Notes: a model not told the origin generated them from the letters alone. DNA of 64,000 nucleotides from Oryzomicrobium sp. (GCF_021287045.1 NZ_JAJTBG010000012.1:1-64000); one strand, 5' to 3'; positions 33,080 to 42,872 are shown, numbered from the stretch's first letter. Translations and numbers: made by a program.

Positions 33080-34501
33080 TCAGCTGAATTGGCGAACGTC
33101 GGTGAAATGGCCGGTCACGGCGGCGGCGGCGGCCATGGCCGGGCTCACCAGGTGGGTGCGGCCGTTGGGGCCCTGGCGGCCCTCGAAGTTGCGGTTCGAG
33201 GTGGAGGCGCAGCGCTCGCCCGGCTCCAGCCGGTCGGCGTTCATCGCCAGGCACATGGAACAGCCCGGCTCGCGCCATTCGAAGCCGGCGGCCTGGAAGA
33301 TCTTGTCCAACCCCTCGGCCTCGGCCTGGCGCTTGACCAGGCCGGAGCCCGGCACCACCAGCACGCGCTTGACTGAATCGGCCTTGCGGCGGCCCTTGGC
33401 GACGGCGGCGGCGGCGCGCAGGTCCTCGATGCGGGAGTTGGTGCAGGAGCCGATGAACACCACGTCCACCGGGATCTCGCTGATCGGGGTGTTGGCGGTG
33501 AGGCCCATGTACTGGAGCGCCCGCTCCATGCCGGAACGGCGGGTCGCGTCGCTCTCGGCGGCCGGGTCGGGCACGCGGCCGGTCACGGCCACCACCATCT
33601 CCGGCGAGGTGCCCCAGGTCACCTGGGGCTGGATGTCCTCGGCGCGCAGTTCCACCACCCGGTCGAACTGGGCGCCTTCATCGCTGTGCAGGGTCTTCCA
33701 GTAAGCCACGGCGGCATCCCAGTCGGCGGCCTTGGGCGACAACATGCGGTCCTTGAGGTAGGCGCAGGTGGTGTCGTCGGCGGCCACCATGCCAGCGCGG
33801 GCGCCGGCCTCGATGGCCATGTTGCACACGGTCATGCGCCCTTCCATGGTCAGGCCGCGGATCGCCGAGCCGGCGAACTCGATGGCGTAGCCGGTGCCGC
33901 CGGCGGTGCCGATCTTGCCGATGATGGCGAGGACGATGTCCTTGGCGGTGACGCCGGCGCCCAGGGTACCCTCGACCGTGATGAGCATCGACTTGGACTT
34001 CTTCATCAGCAGGGTCTGGGTGGCGAGCACGTGCTCCACCTCGGAGGTGCCGATGCCGAAGGACAGGGCGGCGAAGGCGCCGTGGGTGGAGGTGTGGGAA
34101 TCACCGCAGACCACGGTCATGCCCGGCAGGGTGGCGCCGTTTTCCGGGCCGATGACATGCACGATGCCCTGGCGCTCGTTCATGAAGGGGAAGTAGGCCA
34201 GTGCGCCGACGGCCTTGATGTTGGCGTCCAGGGTTTCCACCTGCTGGCGCGAGATCGGGTCGGCGATGGTGGCCGTGCCCCGGGCCGCGTCCCAGCCTTC
34301 GGTGGGGGTGTTGTGGTCCGCCGTGGCGACGATGGAGGAGATCCGCCAGGGCTTGCGGCCGGCCAGCTTGAGGCCCTCGAAGGCCTGGGGGCTGGTGACT
34401 TCGTGCACCAGGTGGCGGTCGATGTAGAGAATCGCCGTGCCGTCCGCTTCCTGGTGGACGACGTGGCTGTTCCAGAGTTTGTCGTAGAGCGTCTGCGCCA
34501 T
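33080..34501 (-). CDS. leuC: 3-isopropylmalate dehydratase large subunit
   Basis: LeuC is the [4Fe-4S] aconitase-type subunit that isomerises 2- to 3-isopropylmalate. The 473-residue protein carries the cluster cysteines in FIGSCTNSR and in [10 protein letters not shown], plus [16 protein letters not shown] and the final [16 protein letters not shown]. It is the first gene of leuCDB. The 232-base space before it, shared with the end of a LysR gene, holds a dyad (34662-34684) but no clear leader peptide. Confidence 0.97.
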   Translation of the reverse strand: MAQTLYDKLWNSHVVHQEADGTAILYIDRHLVHEVTSPQAFEGLKLAGRKPWRISSIVATADHNTPTEGWDAARGTATIADPISRQQVETLDANIKAVGALAYFPFMNERQGIVHVIGPENGATLPGMTVVCGDSHTSTHGAFAALSFGIGTSEVEHVLATQTLLMKKSKSMLITVEGTLGAGVTAKDIVLAIIGKIGTAGGTGYAIEFAGSAIRGLTMEGRMTVCNMAIEAGARAGMVAADDTTCAYLKDRMLSPKAADWDAAVAYWKTLHSDEGAQFDRVVELRAEDIQPQVTWGTSPEMVVAVTGRVPDPAAESDATRRSGMERALQYMGLTANTPISEIPVDVVFIGSCTNSRIEDLRAAAAVAKGRRKADSVKRVLVVPGSGLVKRQAEAEGLDKIFQAAGFEWREPGCSMCLAMNADRLEPGERCASTSNRNFEGRQGPNGRTHLVSPAMAAAAAVTGHFTDVRQFS

Positions 34502-34661
34502 GCCTGCTTCCTCGAATGAACATCCCCGAAAGGCGCCCGGTCGCGCCGGATGCGGCGGCGGGCGGGGTCGGGAGGGAGCACATCCTACCTCAGGGCGTCC
34601 CTCTCACGTCCGGCAAGGATGCCCGGGCAATGACGTCTTGGGTAGCGATGGATAAAGAATC

Positions 34662-34684
34662 TGCCATCGCCGTTGACGATGGCA
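34662..34684. promoter_or_regulatory. Perfect dyad upstream of leuC
   Basis: The arms tgccatcg and cgatggca are exact inverted copies separated by 7 bases. A second, overlapping pair (cgatgg and ccatcg, 12 bases apart) begins at about 34646. The site lies between the LysR-gene stop and the leuC start. It could be an operator or a weak terminator of the LysR gene; on the minus strand it is followed by only moderately T-rich sequence (GATTCTTTATCC). Just left of the LysR stop end, 34691-34712 is another GC-rich hairpin. Confidence 0.4.
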
Positions 34685-34733
34685 CTGCATCGCCCCCCGC
34701 CCATGGGGCGGGCGCCCCCTCCCCTACCCGGGC

Positions 34734-35630
34734 TCAGGCCCGGCAGAGGTGGGTGAACAGGCGCTGGGCGGCCGGCGAGAGGGCCTCGCCGGCGCGGCGG
34801 CAGACGAACAGCTGGCGCAGGGCCCAGTCCTCGTCCAAGGTCAGGGCCACCAGGCCCAGGGAGGCGATGTAGGGGGTGGTGGCCGCCTGGGGCACCACCC
34901 CGACCCCCAGGCCGGCGGCGACCATGGCGCACACGGCGTCGAAGCTCGACACCCGGATCGGCAGGTGCAGCTCCCGCCCGGCCTCGGCGGCCTCGCGCTG
35001 CAAGCGGGCGTGCAGGGCGCTAGTGGCGGGCAGGCCCACCAGCGGGTAGTCGAGGGATTCGGCAAAGCGCACCTTGCCGCGCCCGGCCAGGGGGTGGTCC
35101 GGGGTGACCAGCAGTTGCAGGCGGTCAGTGCGGAACGGCACCAGTTCCAGGCCGTCGCGCTGGGGCTGGTCGCTGACGATGCCCAGGTCGGCCACCTGCT
35201 CCACCACCGCCCGGGCAATGGCGTCGCTGACGTGTTCTTCCAGGTGCACCCGGATGCCCGGATGCTCCCGGCCGAAACTGGCCAGGGCCGCCGGCAGGAA
35301 TTCGACGATGGCCGAGATGTTGGCGTGGAGCCGCACCAGCCCGGACAGGCCGGCGCCGTAGCCGCGCACCTCCTGCTCCACCTGGCGGGCCTGCTCGATC
35401 AGGCTGCGGGCGCGGCCGAGCAGGGCCTCGCCGGCGGCGGTCAGACCCACGCCCTTGCTGTGACGCTCCAGCAGCGGCGTAGCCAGTTCCCGCTCCAGGT
35501 CGGCCAGGCGCTTGCTGACGGCGGAGGCCACGGTATGGCTGCGCTCCGCCGCCCGGGCGATGCTGCCGGTCTCGGCCACGGCGACGAACAGTTCCAGGTC
35601 GCGCCAGTCGAAGCGGATGCGGGATTCCAC
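34734..35630 (-). CDS. LysR-family transcriptional regulator
   Basis: A 298-residue LysR protein. The winged helix-turn-helix occupies about residues 8-66 (LELFVAVAETGSIARAAERSHTVASAVSKRLADLE), and the two-lobed periplasmic-binding-like effector domain fills the rest, from about 93. The sequence does not let me name the effector. It is oriented with leuC, not divergent, so leuC control cannot be assumed. A metalloprotease gene ends 13 bases... upstream in map order (35644), and its transcript probably runs on into this gene. Confidence 0.88.
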   Translation of the reverse strand: MESRIRFDWRDLELFVAVAETGSIARAAERSHTVASAVSKRLADLERELATPLLERHSKGVGLTAAGEALLGRARSLIEQARQVEQEVRGYGAGLSGLVRLHANISAIVEFLPAALASFGREHPGIRVHLEEHVSDAIARAVVEQVADLGIVSDQPQRDGLELVPFRTDRLQLLVTPDHPLAGRGKVRFAESLDYPLVGLPATSALHARLQREAAEAGRELHLPIRVSSFDAVCAMVAAGLGVGVVPQAATTPYIASLGLVALTLDEDWALRQLFVCRRAGEALSPAAQRLFTHLCRA

Positions 35631-35643
35631 GCCGGCCTCCGGA

Positions 35644-36432
35644 TCAGCGCGGCCGGTAGTAGGCCAGGGCCTCGGGCATCAGGGATTCGAGCTGGCGGAT
35701 GCGGGTGGCGTCGGCCGGGTGGGTGGACAGCAGTTCCGGCGGCTTGGCCTGGCCCTTGCCCGCATCGCTCATGCGCTGCCAGAAGGCGACGGCGGCCCGG
35801 GGGTCGTAGCCGGCCTTGGCCATGTAGATGAGGCCCATGCGGTCGGCCTCGGATTCCTGCAAGCGCGAATAGGGCAGCAGCACCCCCACCGTGACGCCGG
35901 CGCCGAGCAGGCCGGCGTAGAGGTTGCGTCGGCCCGGATCGTCGGTGGTCAGGGCGGCGGCGGCGGTCAGGCCGCTCACCACCATCTGCTGGCTCATGCG
36001 CTCGCCACCGTGGCGGGCGATGGCGTGGGCCACCTCGTGGCCGATCACCGTGGCCAACCCGGCCTCGTCCTGGGTGACCTTGAGGATGCCGGTATAGACC
36101 GCCACCTTGCCGCCGGGCAGGCAGAAGGCGTTAAGGGTCTTGTCGTTGTCGATGACCTTGAATTCCCACTGGTAGCTGGTCTTGCCAGTGGCCTCGGCGA
36201 TGCGCCGCCCCACCTTCTGCACCAGGGCGTTGGCCGCCGGGTCGGCGGATACCTTTTCCTTCTTCAGCACCTCCTGGTAGGAGGTCAGGCCGAGCTTGGT
36301 CTCTTCCGATTCGCTGGTCAGCAGCAACTGGCTGCGGCCGGTCAGCGGCACGGTCTGGCAGGCGGCGAGCACCACCGCCAGGGCGGTCAGGCCCCACATC
36401 GACTTGATTCGCACTCCCTGCATTTCCCGCAT
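35644..36432 (-). CDS. M48-family metalloprotease lipoprotein
   Basis: A 262-residue protein with a lipoprotein signal (lipobox LAAC, Cys25). The zinc site HEVAH is at 132-136 and a downstream ligand in QESEADRMG at about 192-200, the M48/Ste24 pattern. CLPGGKVAVYTGIL is also typical. The enzyme is probably anchored in the envelope and resembles LoiP/YcaL-type quality-control proteases, though short and without TPR repeats (BepA). It lies 15 bases after the MFS gene. The start may also be at Met4 or Met12, which would still leave the signal peptide. Confidence 0.9.
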   Translation of the reverse strand: MREMQGVRIKSMWGLTALAVVLAACQTVPLTGRSQLLLTSESEETKLGLTSYQEVLKKEKVSADPAANALVQKVGRRIAEATGKTSYQWEFKVIDNDKTLNAFCLPGGKVAVYTGILKVTQDEAGLATVIGHEVAHAIARHGGERMSQQMVVSGLTAAAALTTDDPGRRNLYAGLLGAGVTVGVLLPYSRLQESEADRMGLIYMAKAGYDPRAAVAFWQRMSDAGKGQAKPPELLSTHPADATRIRQLESLMPEALAYYRPR

Positions 36433-36447
36433 CCCCGCATTCCCCTT

Positions 36448-37626
36448 TCAGACGGCGGCCGCGACCGGCGCCGGTTCATCCTCGCGCACCCAGCGGGCGG
36501 CGAGGAGCCAGCCGATCACGGCGAATCCGGCGCTCAGGGTATAGACCCAGGCCGGACCGATGGTGTCCCATAGATAGCCCGAGATCATACCGCCAACCAG
36601 CCCGCCGGCCCCGAACGACAGGCTCGAATAGAGGGCCTGCCCCCGGGCCTGGGTGCGGCCGGGGAACCAGCGGTTGATCGCGGCGATGGCCGCGGCGTGG
36701 AAGGCGCCGAAGGTGATGCCGTGGAGCAGCTGGGCGAGCACCAGCACCGGCAGGGAGCCGATGCCCCAGCCGATCAGGAGGAAGCGCAGCACCGCTGCCG
36801 CCAGGCTGGCGAGCAGGATCTGGCGCAGGCCGTAGCGGCGCATCAGCCGGGCCATGAAGTAGAACACGGCGATCTCGGCCGCCACCCCCAGGCACCACAT
36901 GCCCCCCACCAGGGCCTTGCTGTAGCCGTAGTCGGACAGGTAGATCGAGTAAAAGACGTAGAGCGCCCCGTGGGTCGCCGACATGAAGAAGCAGGCCGCC
37001 AGCAGGGCCCGCACCCGGGACTGGGCGAGCACGCCGCGCAGCCCGCCGGGGGCCGATGCGTGACGCTGCCCGCCGTGGGCCTCGGGCAGGGTGAAGGCCA
37101 GGGCGGCGATGCCGGCCAGGATGGCGGCCACCAGGGGCACCACGGCGGACACGGACATCCGGTCGAGCAGCGCCCCGCCCCCGGCCACGGCGACGATGAA
37201 GCCGACCGACCCCCACATGCGGATGCGGCTGTAGCGCCCCGCCTCGCCCTTCAAGTGGTCGAAGGTGAGGGATTCCACCAAGGGCAGGGCCGCGCTCCAG
37301 AAGAAGGCCATGGCGATCATGGCTGCCATCAGGGCGGCGAAGCGCTCGGCGACGAAGAAGCCGCAAAAGCCCAGCACCGCCACCGCCGAGGTCCAGCGCA
37401 CCACCGTCAGGCGCTTGCCGCTGCGGTCGGCGAACCAGCCCCACAGGGCCGGGGCGAACAAGCGCATCAACTGGGACTGGGTCATCAGCAGGCCGATGTC
37501 CCAGGCCGACAGCCCGAGGGATTGCAGGTACAGGCCGAAATAGGGGGAGAACGCCCCGACGTAGGCGAAGTAGAAGAAGTAGTAACCGGCGAGGCGCCAG
37601 TAGGGCAGCCCGGGGGCGGAAGGCAT
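36448..37626 (-). CDS. MFS transporter, HcaT-like
   Basis: A 392-residue permease with 12 predicted helices and the short loop between helices 2 and 3 GWFADRSGKRLTVVRW. The start PYWRLAGYYFFYFAYVGAFSPYFGLYLQSLG is typical of the group with E. coli HcaT (3-phenylpropionate) and nucleoside/sugar symporters. The substrate cannot be read from sequence. It lies first in a run of MFS, M48 protease and LysR genes on one strand with spacings of 13-15 bases, so the three are probably one operon. That pairing is unusual and its logic is not clear. Confidence 0.85.
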   Translation of the reverse strand: MPSAPGLPYWRLAGYYFFYFAYVGAFSPYFGLYLQSLGLSAWDIGLLMTQSQLMRLFAPALWGWFADRSGKRLTVVRWTSAVAVLGFCGFFVAERFAALMAAMIAMAFFWSAALPLVESLTFDHLKGEAGRYSRIRMWGSVGFIVAVAGGGALLDRMSVSAVVPLVAAILAGIAALAFTLPEAHGGQRHASAPGGLRGVLAQSRVRALLAACFFMSATHGALYVFYSIYLSDYGYSKALVGGMWCLGVAAEIAVFYFMARLMRRYGLRQILLASLAAAVLRFLLIGWGIGSLPVLVLAQLLHGITFGAFHAAAIAAINRWFPGRTQARGQALYSSLSFGAGGLVGGMISGYLWDTIGPAWVYTLSAGFAVIGWLLAARWVREDEPAPVAAAV

Positions 37627-37713
37627 GGGAGGGGCGGAAGAAGCGGAGGCCCCGCGCGGCGGGACGGAAAGGGTTCGGCGAAAAGGTGAGAAAACGGGGC
37701 GGCGGAAACGACC

Positions 37714-37734
37714 GCGGGGGGCCTAGCCCCCCGC
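37714..37734 (-). terminator. Hairpin after the DUF465 gene
   Basis: A 9-bp perfect GC stem (gcggggggc with its complement) and a 3-base loop lie 20 bases after the stop. There is no good T-tract, so termination efficiency is doubtful. Confidence 0.45.
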
Positions 37735-37754
37735 AGGCGCGACTGCCGGACGGT

Positions 37755-38003
37755 TCAGGCCGGCACGTGATCCTTGAGCATGCCGTAGAGGTCGTCCTTG
37801 AGCTTGAGGCGCTGCTTCTTCAGGGCTTCCAGCTCGATATCGCCGAGCAGGGTGCTGCCCTCCTCCGCCTTCACCACCTCGTTGTTCACCACGTGGTATT
37901 CGCCGAACAGGCGGGCGAAGTGGGCGTTGGACACCTTCAGGCTGCTGATGGTCTCCCGGTACTCGGGAAACTCGTGATGCAGGTCGTGCGGATCGATCAC
38001 CAT
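37755..38003 (-). CDS. YdcH/DUF465 family small protein
   Basis: An 82-residue, mostly helical protein of the DUF465 group. Marks are the FPEYRETISSLKVSNAHFARL block, then NEVVKAEEGS and the C-terminal LEALKKQRLKLKDDLYGML. Proteins of this kind form coiled helices; their function is unknown. The start is the ATG with GGGAGG 8 bases upstream. It sits 79 bases after aroC on the same strand. Confidence 0.92.
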   Translation of the reverse strand: MVIDPHDLHHEFPEYRETISSLKVSNAHFARLFGEYHVVNNEVVKAEEGSTLLGDIELEALKKQRLKLKDDLYGMLKDHVPA

Positions 38004-38082
38004 GGCGTACCTCCCTTGTTGGTTTGAATCAGGGTACTGCGTAACCTGGGGCGCCCGGCCGTTTCGCCACGGTGCGCGCGGT

Positions 38083-39183
38083 TCAGCCGACCGCCCCCGG
38101 AATGCGCGGCGTGGCGCACACCACATCGCCGCACTGGGCGCGGTGGAGCAGGGCGTGGTCGATCAGGGCCAGGGCCAGCATGGCCTCGGCGATGGGGGTG
38201 GCGCGGATGCCGACGCAGGGGTCGTGGCGGCCGAAGGTTTCCACCATCACCGGGGTGCCGGCCACGTCCACCGACTGGCGCGGGGTGCGGATGCTGGAGG
38301 TGGGCTTGATGGCGATGCGGGCGACGATGTCCTGGCCGGTGGAAATGCCCCCCAGCACGCCGCCGGCGTTGTTGGAGAGGAAGCCCTGGGGCGTCATGGC
38401 GTCGCCGTGCTCGGTGCCGCGCTGGGCAATGCTGGCGAAGCCGGCGCCGATCTCGACGCCCTTGACCGCGTTGATGCTCATCAGGGCGTGGGCGATGTCG
38501 GCGTCGAGCCGGTCGAACACCGGCTCGCCCCAGCCCGGCGGCAGGCCGGTGGCGGTGACGGTGATGCCGGCGCCCACCGAATCGCCGTCCTTGCGCAGCT
38601 GGTCCATGTAGGCCTCCAGCTCGGGGACGATGGCGGCGTTGGGGGCGAAGAACGGGTTCTGGCCGATCTCTTCGGCGGACTCGAAGGGAATGGCGATGGG
38701 GCCGAGCTGGTCCATCCAGCCGCGGATGGAAACGCCGTAGCGCTCGAACAGCCACTTGCGGGCGATCGCCCCGGCGGCCACGCGCACCGCGGTTTCCCGG
38801 GCCGAGGAGCGGCCGCCGCCGCGGTAGTCGCGGAAGCCATACTTTTGCGTGTAGGCGTAGTCGGCGTGGCCCGGGCGGAACTGCTGGGCGATGTTGCCGT
38901 AGTCCTTGCTGCGCTGGTCGGTGTTGCGGATCAACAGGGCGATCGGCGTGCCGGTGGTCTTGCCCTCGAACACCCCGGAGAGAATCTCCACCTCGTCCGG
39001 CTCGCGGCGCTGGGTGACGTGGCGCGAGGTGCCCGGCTTGCGCCGGTCCAGGTCGGCCTGGATGTCGGCCTCGGTCAGGGACAATCCCGGGGGACAGCCG
39101 TCCACCACGCAGCCGATGGCCGGGCCATGGGATTCGCCGAAGGAGGTAACGGTAAAGAGGGTGCCAAAGGTGTTGCCGGACAT
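38083..39183 (-). CDS. aroC: Chorismate synthase
   Basis: AroC converts EPSP to chorismate using reduced FMN as catalyst. The 366-residue product starts [20 protein letters not shown], with [16 protein letters not shown] in the middle and [20 protein letters not shown] later; all three regions are diagnostic. Length is normal. Sequence upstream in frame is antisense to the DsbA-family gene and is not coding. It is divergent from that gene, with 162 bases between the two starts; this gap contains a palindrome, cctcccgcccggcgggagg, at about 39262-39280. Confidence 0.97.
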   Translation of the reverse strand: MSGNTFGTLFTVTSFGESHGPAIGCVVDGCPPGLSLTEADIQADLDRRKPGTSRHVTQRREPDEVEILSGVFEGKTTGTPIALLIRNTDQRSKDYGNIAQQFRPGHADYAYTQKYGFRDYRGGGRSSARETAVRVAAGAIARKWLFERYGVSIRGWMDQLGPIAIPFESAEEIGQNPFFAPNAAIVPELEAYMDQLRKDGDSVGAGITVTATGLPPGWGEPVFDRLDADIAHALMSINAVKGVEIGAGFASIAQRGTEHGDAMTPQGFLSNNAGGVLGGISTGQDIVARIAIKPTSSIRTPRQSVDVAGTPVMVETFGRHDPCVGIRATPIAEAMLALALIDHALLHRAQCGDVVCATPRIPGAVG

Positions 39184-39345
39184 GAGCGCGCAAATCCCGA
39201 AAAGCGCACCGAACAGGTGCCAAAAGATAGGGATGAGTTTAGCATGGGCGCCCTGCGCATCCCTCCCGCCCGGCGGGAGGGCAGCCCCCGAACGACGCTC
39301 CGGCGCCCGCAGAGGTGCCGCCGCAGCCCCCACAGGAACACCCTC

Positions 39346-40008
39346 ATGCTTACCATCGACATCGTCTCCGACGTGGTCTGCCCCTGGTGCTACATCGGCA
39401 AGCGCCGCCTCGAAGCGGCCCTGGCCGACCTGCGCCAGGCCCGGCCCGATCTGCCGGTGGCCATCCGCTGGCTGCCCTACTTCCTCAACCCGGACACCCC
39501 GCCCCAGGGCGAGCCCTACCGGCCCTTCCTGGAGGCCAAGTTCGGCGGCCCGGAAAAACTGGCCGAAACCTGGGCCCGGCTCCGCGAGGCGGGCAACTCG
39601 GTCGGGATCAACTTCGCCTTCGAGCGCATCGAGGTGCGGGCCAACACCCTGGCCGCCCACCGCCTGATCCACCACATGCAGCGCACCCTGCCCCAGGCCA
39701 CCAAGGATCTGGTGGAGGGCCTGTTCATGATCAGCTTCGTTGAGCCGCGCAACCTGGGCGACCACGAGGTGCTGGCGCGCATCGCCGACGCCGCGGGCTG
39801 GGACTACCAGAGCGCCCTCGACTTCCTGGCCGGCGACGGCGAGGAGGAGCAGGTGCTGGCCCTGGCCGAGCGGGTGCAGCAGATGGGCGTCACCAGCGTG
39901 CCCTTCTTCATCTTCGGCGGCCGCCTCGGCGTCTCCGGCGCCCAGAGCCCGGAGATCCTGCGCCAGGCCATGGACCAGGCCATCGCCGGCGCCGCGGCCA
40001 ACGACTGA
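39346..40008 (+). CDS. DsbA-family oxidoreductase, FrnE-like
   Basis: A 220-residue thioredoxin-fold protein with an active-site CPWC at residues 12-15 ([17 protein letters not shown]) and the cis-proline loop [12 protein letters not shown]. There is no signal peptide, so it is cytoplasmic, unlike DsbA. FrnE relatives act in oxidative-stress tolerance or polyketide isomerisation. The ATG was chosen by the conserved [12 protein letters not shown] start and an AGGA motif upstream. A strong terminator follows at 40147-40176. Confidence 0.92.
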   Translation: MLTIDIVSDVVCPWCYIGKRRLEAALADLRQARPDLPVAIRWLPYFLNPDTPPQGEPYRPFLEAKFGGPEKLAETWARLREAGNSVGINFAFERIEVRANTLAAHRLIHHMQRTLPQATKDLVEGLFMISFVEPRNLGDHEVLARIADAAGWDYQSALDFLAGDGEEEQVLALAERVQQMGVTSVPFFIFGGRLGVSGAQSPEILRQAMDQAIAGAAAND

Positions 40009-40026
40009 GCCCGGCGGGCACGTCCC

Positions 40027-40087
40027 GGAAACCCAATAGGGGCGCGGACCTTCAACCAGACAGTCTGGAAACCCAACAGGGACGCGG
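40027..40087 (+). repeat. Two tandem copies of a REP-like 21-mer
   Basis: Copies at 40027-40047 and 40067-40087 match at 19 of 21 positions, with an offset of exactly 40 bases. The consensus begins ggaaaccca and ends gacgcgg, and the following ctttcc can pair with ggaaa. A third, related copy lies inside the addA coding sequence (47997-48017, 18 of 21). The 323-base gap 40009-40331 holds these, a terminator and no supported gene. Confidence 0.6.
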
Positions 40088-40146
40088 CTTTCCATAGACG
40101 TGCCGCTAAGATGCCCACCCCGCCTTGAGTTCAGCCCAGGCACATG

Positions 40147-40176
40147 AAAAAGCCACCGCTCCTCCGGTGGCTTTTT
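40147..40176 (+). terminator. Terminator of the DsbA-family gene
   Basis: The stem aaaaagccaccg with its exact complement (12 bp) encloses a 6-base loop, and the plus strand runs into TTTTT. It lies 139 bases after the stop. Confidence 0.88.
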
Positions 40177-40331
40177 CGTCGCTGGATCACGGGGTTTCCC
40201 GCCGGTAGCGGGATCAACACCACAGCGCAGCGGATCGGGTCCGGGCGCCCGACAAGCCTGCGCCGCACCCACCTACTCAGCGCACTCTGCCGCCGCCACA
40301 GGGCACCGCAGCGCCTTCCGCCAGGGCGCCT

Positions 40332-40688
40332 TTAGGTGCCGCGGGCCAGCAACAGGTCGCGCAGCACGATCGCGTGGTTGCGCTCCGTCTCCCGGGTGCT
40401 GTAGACCAGGGTCAGGGGACCGGCGGCGGCCAGCTGGCGCAGCTCGGCCAGGGCGGCGGCCGGTCCCGGCTCGGCCAGTTCGGCCAGGTAGCGGCGGCGG
40501 AATTCGTCCCACTTGGCCGGATCGTGGCCGAACCACTGGCGCAGGGCGGTGCTCGGCGCCACGTCCTTGAGCCAGAGGTCCAGGCCGGCCTCGGCCTTGG
40601 TCACGCCCCGGGGCCACAGGCGGTCCACCAGCACCCGGCGGCCGTCGGCGGGGCTGGGCGGTTCATAGGCACGCTTGAGTTTGACCAT
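40332..40688 (-). CDS. DUF488 family protein (YeaO-like)
   Basis: A 118-residue member of DUF488. The block RVLVDRLWPRGVTKAEAGLDLWLKDVAPSTALRQWFGHD is highly typical, as is the end LVYSTRETERNHAIVLRDLLL. The biochemical role is unknown. It is a single gene, converging on the DsbA-family gene's terminator region and 151 bases after ilvN, from which a GC-rich hairpin separates it. Confidence 0.92.
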   Translation of the reverse strand: MVKLKRAYEPPSPADGRRVLVDRLWPRGVTKAEAGLDLWLKDVAPSTALRQWFGHDPAKWDEFRRRYLAELAEPGPAAALAELRQLAAAGPLTLVYSTRETERNHAIVLRDLLLARGT

Positions 40689-40764
40689 GGCGAATGAGGG
40701 AAAGTGGTCGATCCAGCCAGCATGGCCCAGGCCGGGCGCCCCGTCCAGGGGGCAGAAATGACGA

Positions 40765-40786
40765 CGGGCCGCCCGGAGGCGGCCCG
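40765..40786 (-). terminator. Probable terminator of ilvBN
   Basis: A 9-bp perfect stem (cgggccgcc with its complement) with cgga loop lies 54 bases after the ilvN stop. The minus-strand tail is TCGTCATTTC, a weak T-tract. Confidence 0.6.
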
Positions 40787-40839
40787 CTGAGGTACAGGCT
40801 GAAGCGCGGGAACGGTGCGGGCACCGGCCCGCCCCCGGG

Positions 40840-41151
40840 TCAAGCCCGGGTGAATTCCTCCAGGCGCTCGAACACCGGGTGCTGGTTGCCGTGGCGGCGG
40901 ACGGCCAGCACGTCCTCGAGCTTTTCCACCTGCTTGATCATCTGCTCCAGGCGGGCGTCCTCGTTGACCTGCAACCAGATGCGGCTGGTGGCGCCATCGC
41001 CCTGGGGCAGCACGACGATGCCTTCGACGTTGTAGGCGCGGCGGGAGAACAGGCCGACCACGTGGCTCATCACGCCGGCATGGTTATTCACGTCGAGCTC
41101 GACCACGGTGCAGGCGAGGGCCTGGCGTTCGGATTGGGTGCTTGCGTTCAT
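40840..41151 (-). CDS. ilvN: Acetolactate synthase small regulatory subunit
   Basis: The 103-residue protein is a single ACT domain (VVELDVNNHAGVMSHVVGLFSRRAYNVEGIVVLP), the size of E. coli IlvN (96) rather than the two-domain IlvH (about 160). ACT domains of this family bind branched-chain amino acids and give feedback inhibition. Two ATG codons lie close together; the second (41151) has GGAGGA 6 bases upstream, so it is used. It is 17 bases after ilvB. Length and pairing indicate an isozyme-I type enzyme. Confidence 0.9.
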   Translation of the reverse strand: MNASTQSERQALACTVVELDVNNHAGVMSHVVGLFSRRAYNVEGIVVLPQGDGATSRIWLQVNEDARLEQMIKQVEKLEDVLAVRRHGNQHPVFERLEEFTRA

Positions 41152-41168
41152 GTTCATTCCTCCCGGAC

Positions 41169-42872
41169 TCAGCCGATCATTTCCTTGTTGGCGGCGCCCG
41201 GGGGCACCATGGGGAACACCTTCTCGGCCACGTCGATGCTGACGTGGATCAGGCAGGGACCGCGGCGGTTGAGGGCCTCCCCGAGCATGGCCCGGGCCCC
41301 GGCGTCGTCGGCGGCCTCGTCCAGATCCACCGCGTCCAGGCCGAAGGCCTTGGCCAGGGCCATGAAGTCGGGAATGCCCTTGTACTTGGAGGCGAAGGTG
41401 CGCTCGCCGTAGAACAGGGTCTGCTGCTGGTACACCAGGCCCAGGGAGGCATTGTTCATCAACACCACCTTCACGTTGGCCTCTTCCTCGGCCAGGGTGG
41501 CGAACTCCTGGATGTTCATCAGCAGGCTGCCGTCGCCGGTGAAGCACACCACGGTGCGCTCCGGCTCGGCCAGAGCAGCGCCCAGGGCGGCGGGCACGCC
41601 GAAGCCCATGGTGCCGAGGCCGCCGGAGGTCAGCCACTGGCGCGGCCGGCGCAGGGGGTAGGCCTGGGCCACCCACATCTGGTGCTGGCCCACGTCGGTG
41701 GCGATGGCCGCCGAATCGTCCAGGGCGTCGGCCACGGCCTTGACCAGGCCGTAGTGGCTGCGGGAATCCTCGACCTTGGGCATGACCAGGGGGAAGTCGC
41801 GCTTGAGCTGGGCGACGCGGCCCAGCCATTCTTCACGGATCACCGGCTTGACCAGGGGCAGCAGGCCCTTCAGCACCTGGCCCACGTCGCCGTGCAGACC
41901 GACGTGGGCGGCTTTGAGCTTGTCCAGTTCGGAGGGATCGATGTCCACGTGGATGATCTTGGCCTGGGGGCAGAACTGGGAGAGCTTGCCGGTGGCCCGA
42001 TCGTCGAAGCGGGCACCCACGGCGATCAGCAGGTCGCACTCTTCCAGGGCCAGGTTGGTGCAGCGGGCGGCGTGCATGCCGAGCATGGACAGGGACAGGG
42101 GATGATCCACCGGCATGGCGCCCAGGGCCATCAGGGTCATCACCGTGGGCAGGGAGGCCTTCTCGGCCAGGGCCGTGGCCAGCAGCGAGGCACCGGAATG
42201 CACCACGCCGCCGCCCAGGTAGAGGAGCGGCCGCTGGGCGCCGTTGATCATCTCGGCGGCGATGGCCAGGGGCTCGGCCGGCACTTCCGGCAGCGGGTCG
42301 GCCACGCCCGGGGCGGGCCAGGCGGATTCGTCGGCGGGCAGTTCGATGGACTGGACCTGGACGTCCTTGGGAATGTCCACCAGCACCGGGCCGGGACGGC
42401 CGGACAGGGCCAGGCGGAAGGCCCGGGGAATCACTTCGAGCAGTTCGTGGGCCGAGCTGACCATGAAGTTGTGTTTGGTGATGGGGATGGTCAGCCCATA
42501 GGTGTCCACCTCCTGGAAGGCGTCGGTGCCGATCATGCTCTGGGGCACCTGGCCGGTGATGGCCACGATGGGAATCGAATCGAGCTTGGCGTCGGCGATC
42601 GCCGTCAGCAGGTTGGTGGCGCCGGGGCCGGAGGAGGCCAGGCACACCGCCGGAACGCCGGTGGCCCGGGTCATGCCCTGGGCGATGAAGCCGGCGCCCT
42701 GCTCATGGCGGGCCAGCACGTGGCGGATCGCCTGGGACTGGGACAGGGCGTCGTAGAAGGGCAGGATGGCGCCGCCGGGAATGCCGGAAACGATGCGCAC
42801 GCCCTGGCGTTCGAGCAGGCGCACGGCGAGCTGGGCGCCGGTCAGGGTGATGGTCTTGGGTTGGGTCGTCAT
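41169..42872 (-). CDS. ilvB: Acetolactate synthase large catalytic subunit
   Basis: The ThDP- and FAD-dependent enzyme makes acetolactate or acetohydroxybutyrate for Val, Leu and Ile. The 567-residue product has the catalytic Glu in VLARHEQGAGFIAQGM, SSGPGATNLLTAIADA, QEVDTYGLTIPITKHN, and the ThDP loop starting at CFTGDGSLLMNIQEF. The ATG has AAGGAG just upstream. A valine-rich leader peptide and hairpin lie upstream (42961-43111), as in E. coli ilvBN (ivbL). No ilvC or other ilv gene follows, so a second acetolactate synthase (ilvIH) with ilvC is probably elsewhere. Confidence 0.96.
   Translation of the reverse strand: MTTQPKTITLTGAQLAVRLLERQGVRIVSGIPGGAILPFYDALSQSQAIRHVLARHEQGAGFIAQGMTRATGVPAVCLASSGPGATNLLTAIADAKLDSIPIVAITGQVPQSMIGTDAFQEVDTYGLTIPITKHNFMVSSAHELLEVIPRAFRLALSGRPGPVLVDIPKDVQVQSIELPADESAWPAPGVADPLPEVPAEPLAIAAEMINGAQRPLLYLGGGVVHSGASLLATALAEKASLPTVMTLMALGAMPVDHPLSLSMLGMHAARCTNLALEECDLLIAVGARFDDRATGKLSQFCPQAKIIHVDIDPSELDKLKAAHVGLHGDVGQVLKGLLPLVKPVIREEWLGRVAQLKRDFPLVMPKVEDSRSHYGLVKAVADALDDSAAIATDVGQHQMWVAQAYPLRRPRQWLTSGGLGTMGFGVPAALGAALAEPERTVVCFTGDGSLLMNIQEFATLAEEEANVKVVLMNNASLGLVYQQQTLFYGERTFASKYKGIPDFMALAKAFGLDAVDLDEAADDAGARAMLGEALNRRGPCLIHVSIDVAEKVFPMVPPGAANKEMIG

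Noticed and set aside
34502-34733. Possible leucine leader peptide before leuC
   Set aside because: No short frame with a run of Leu codons is evident; only dyads are seen.
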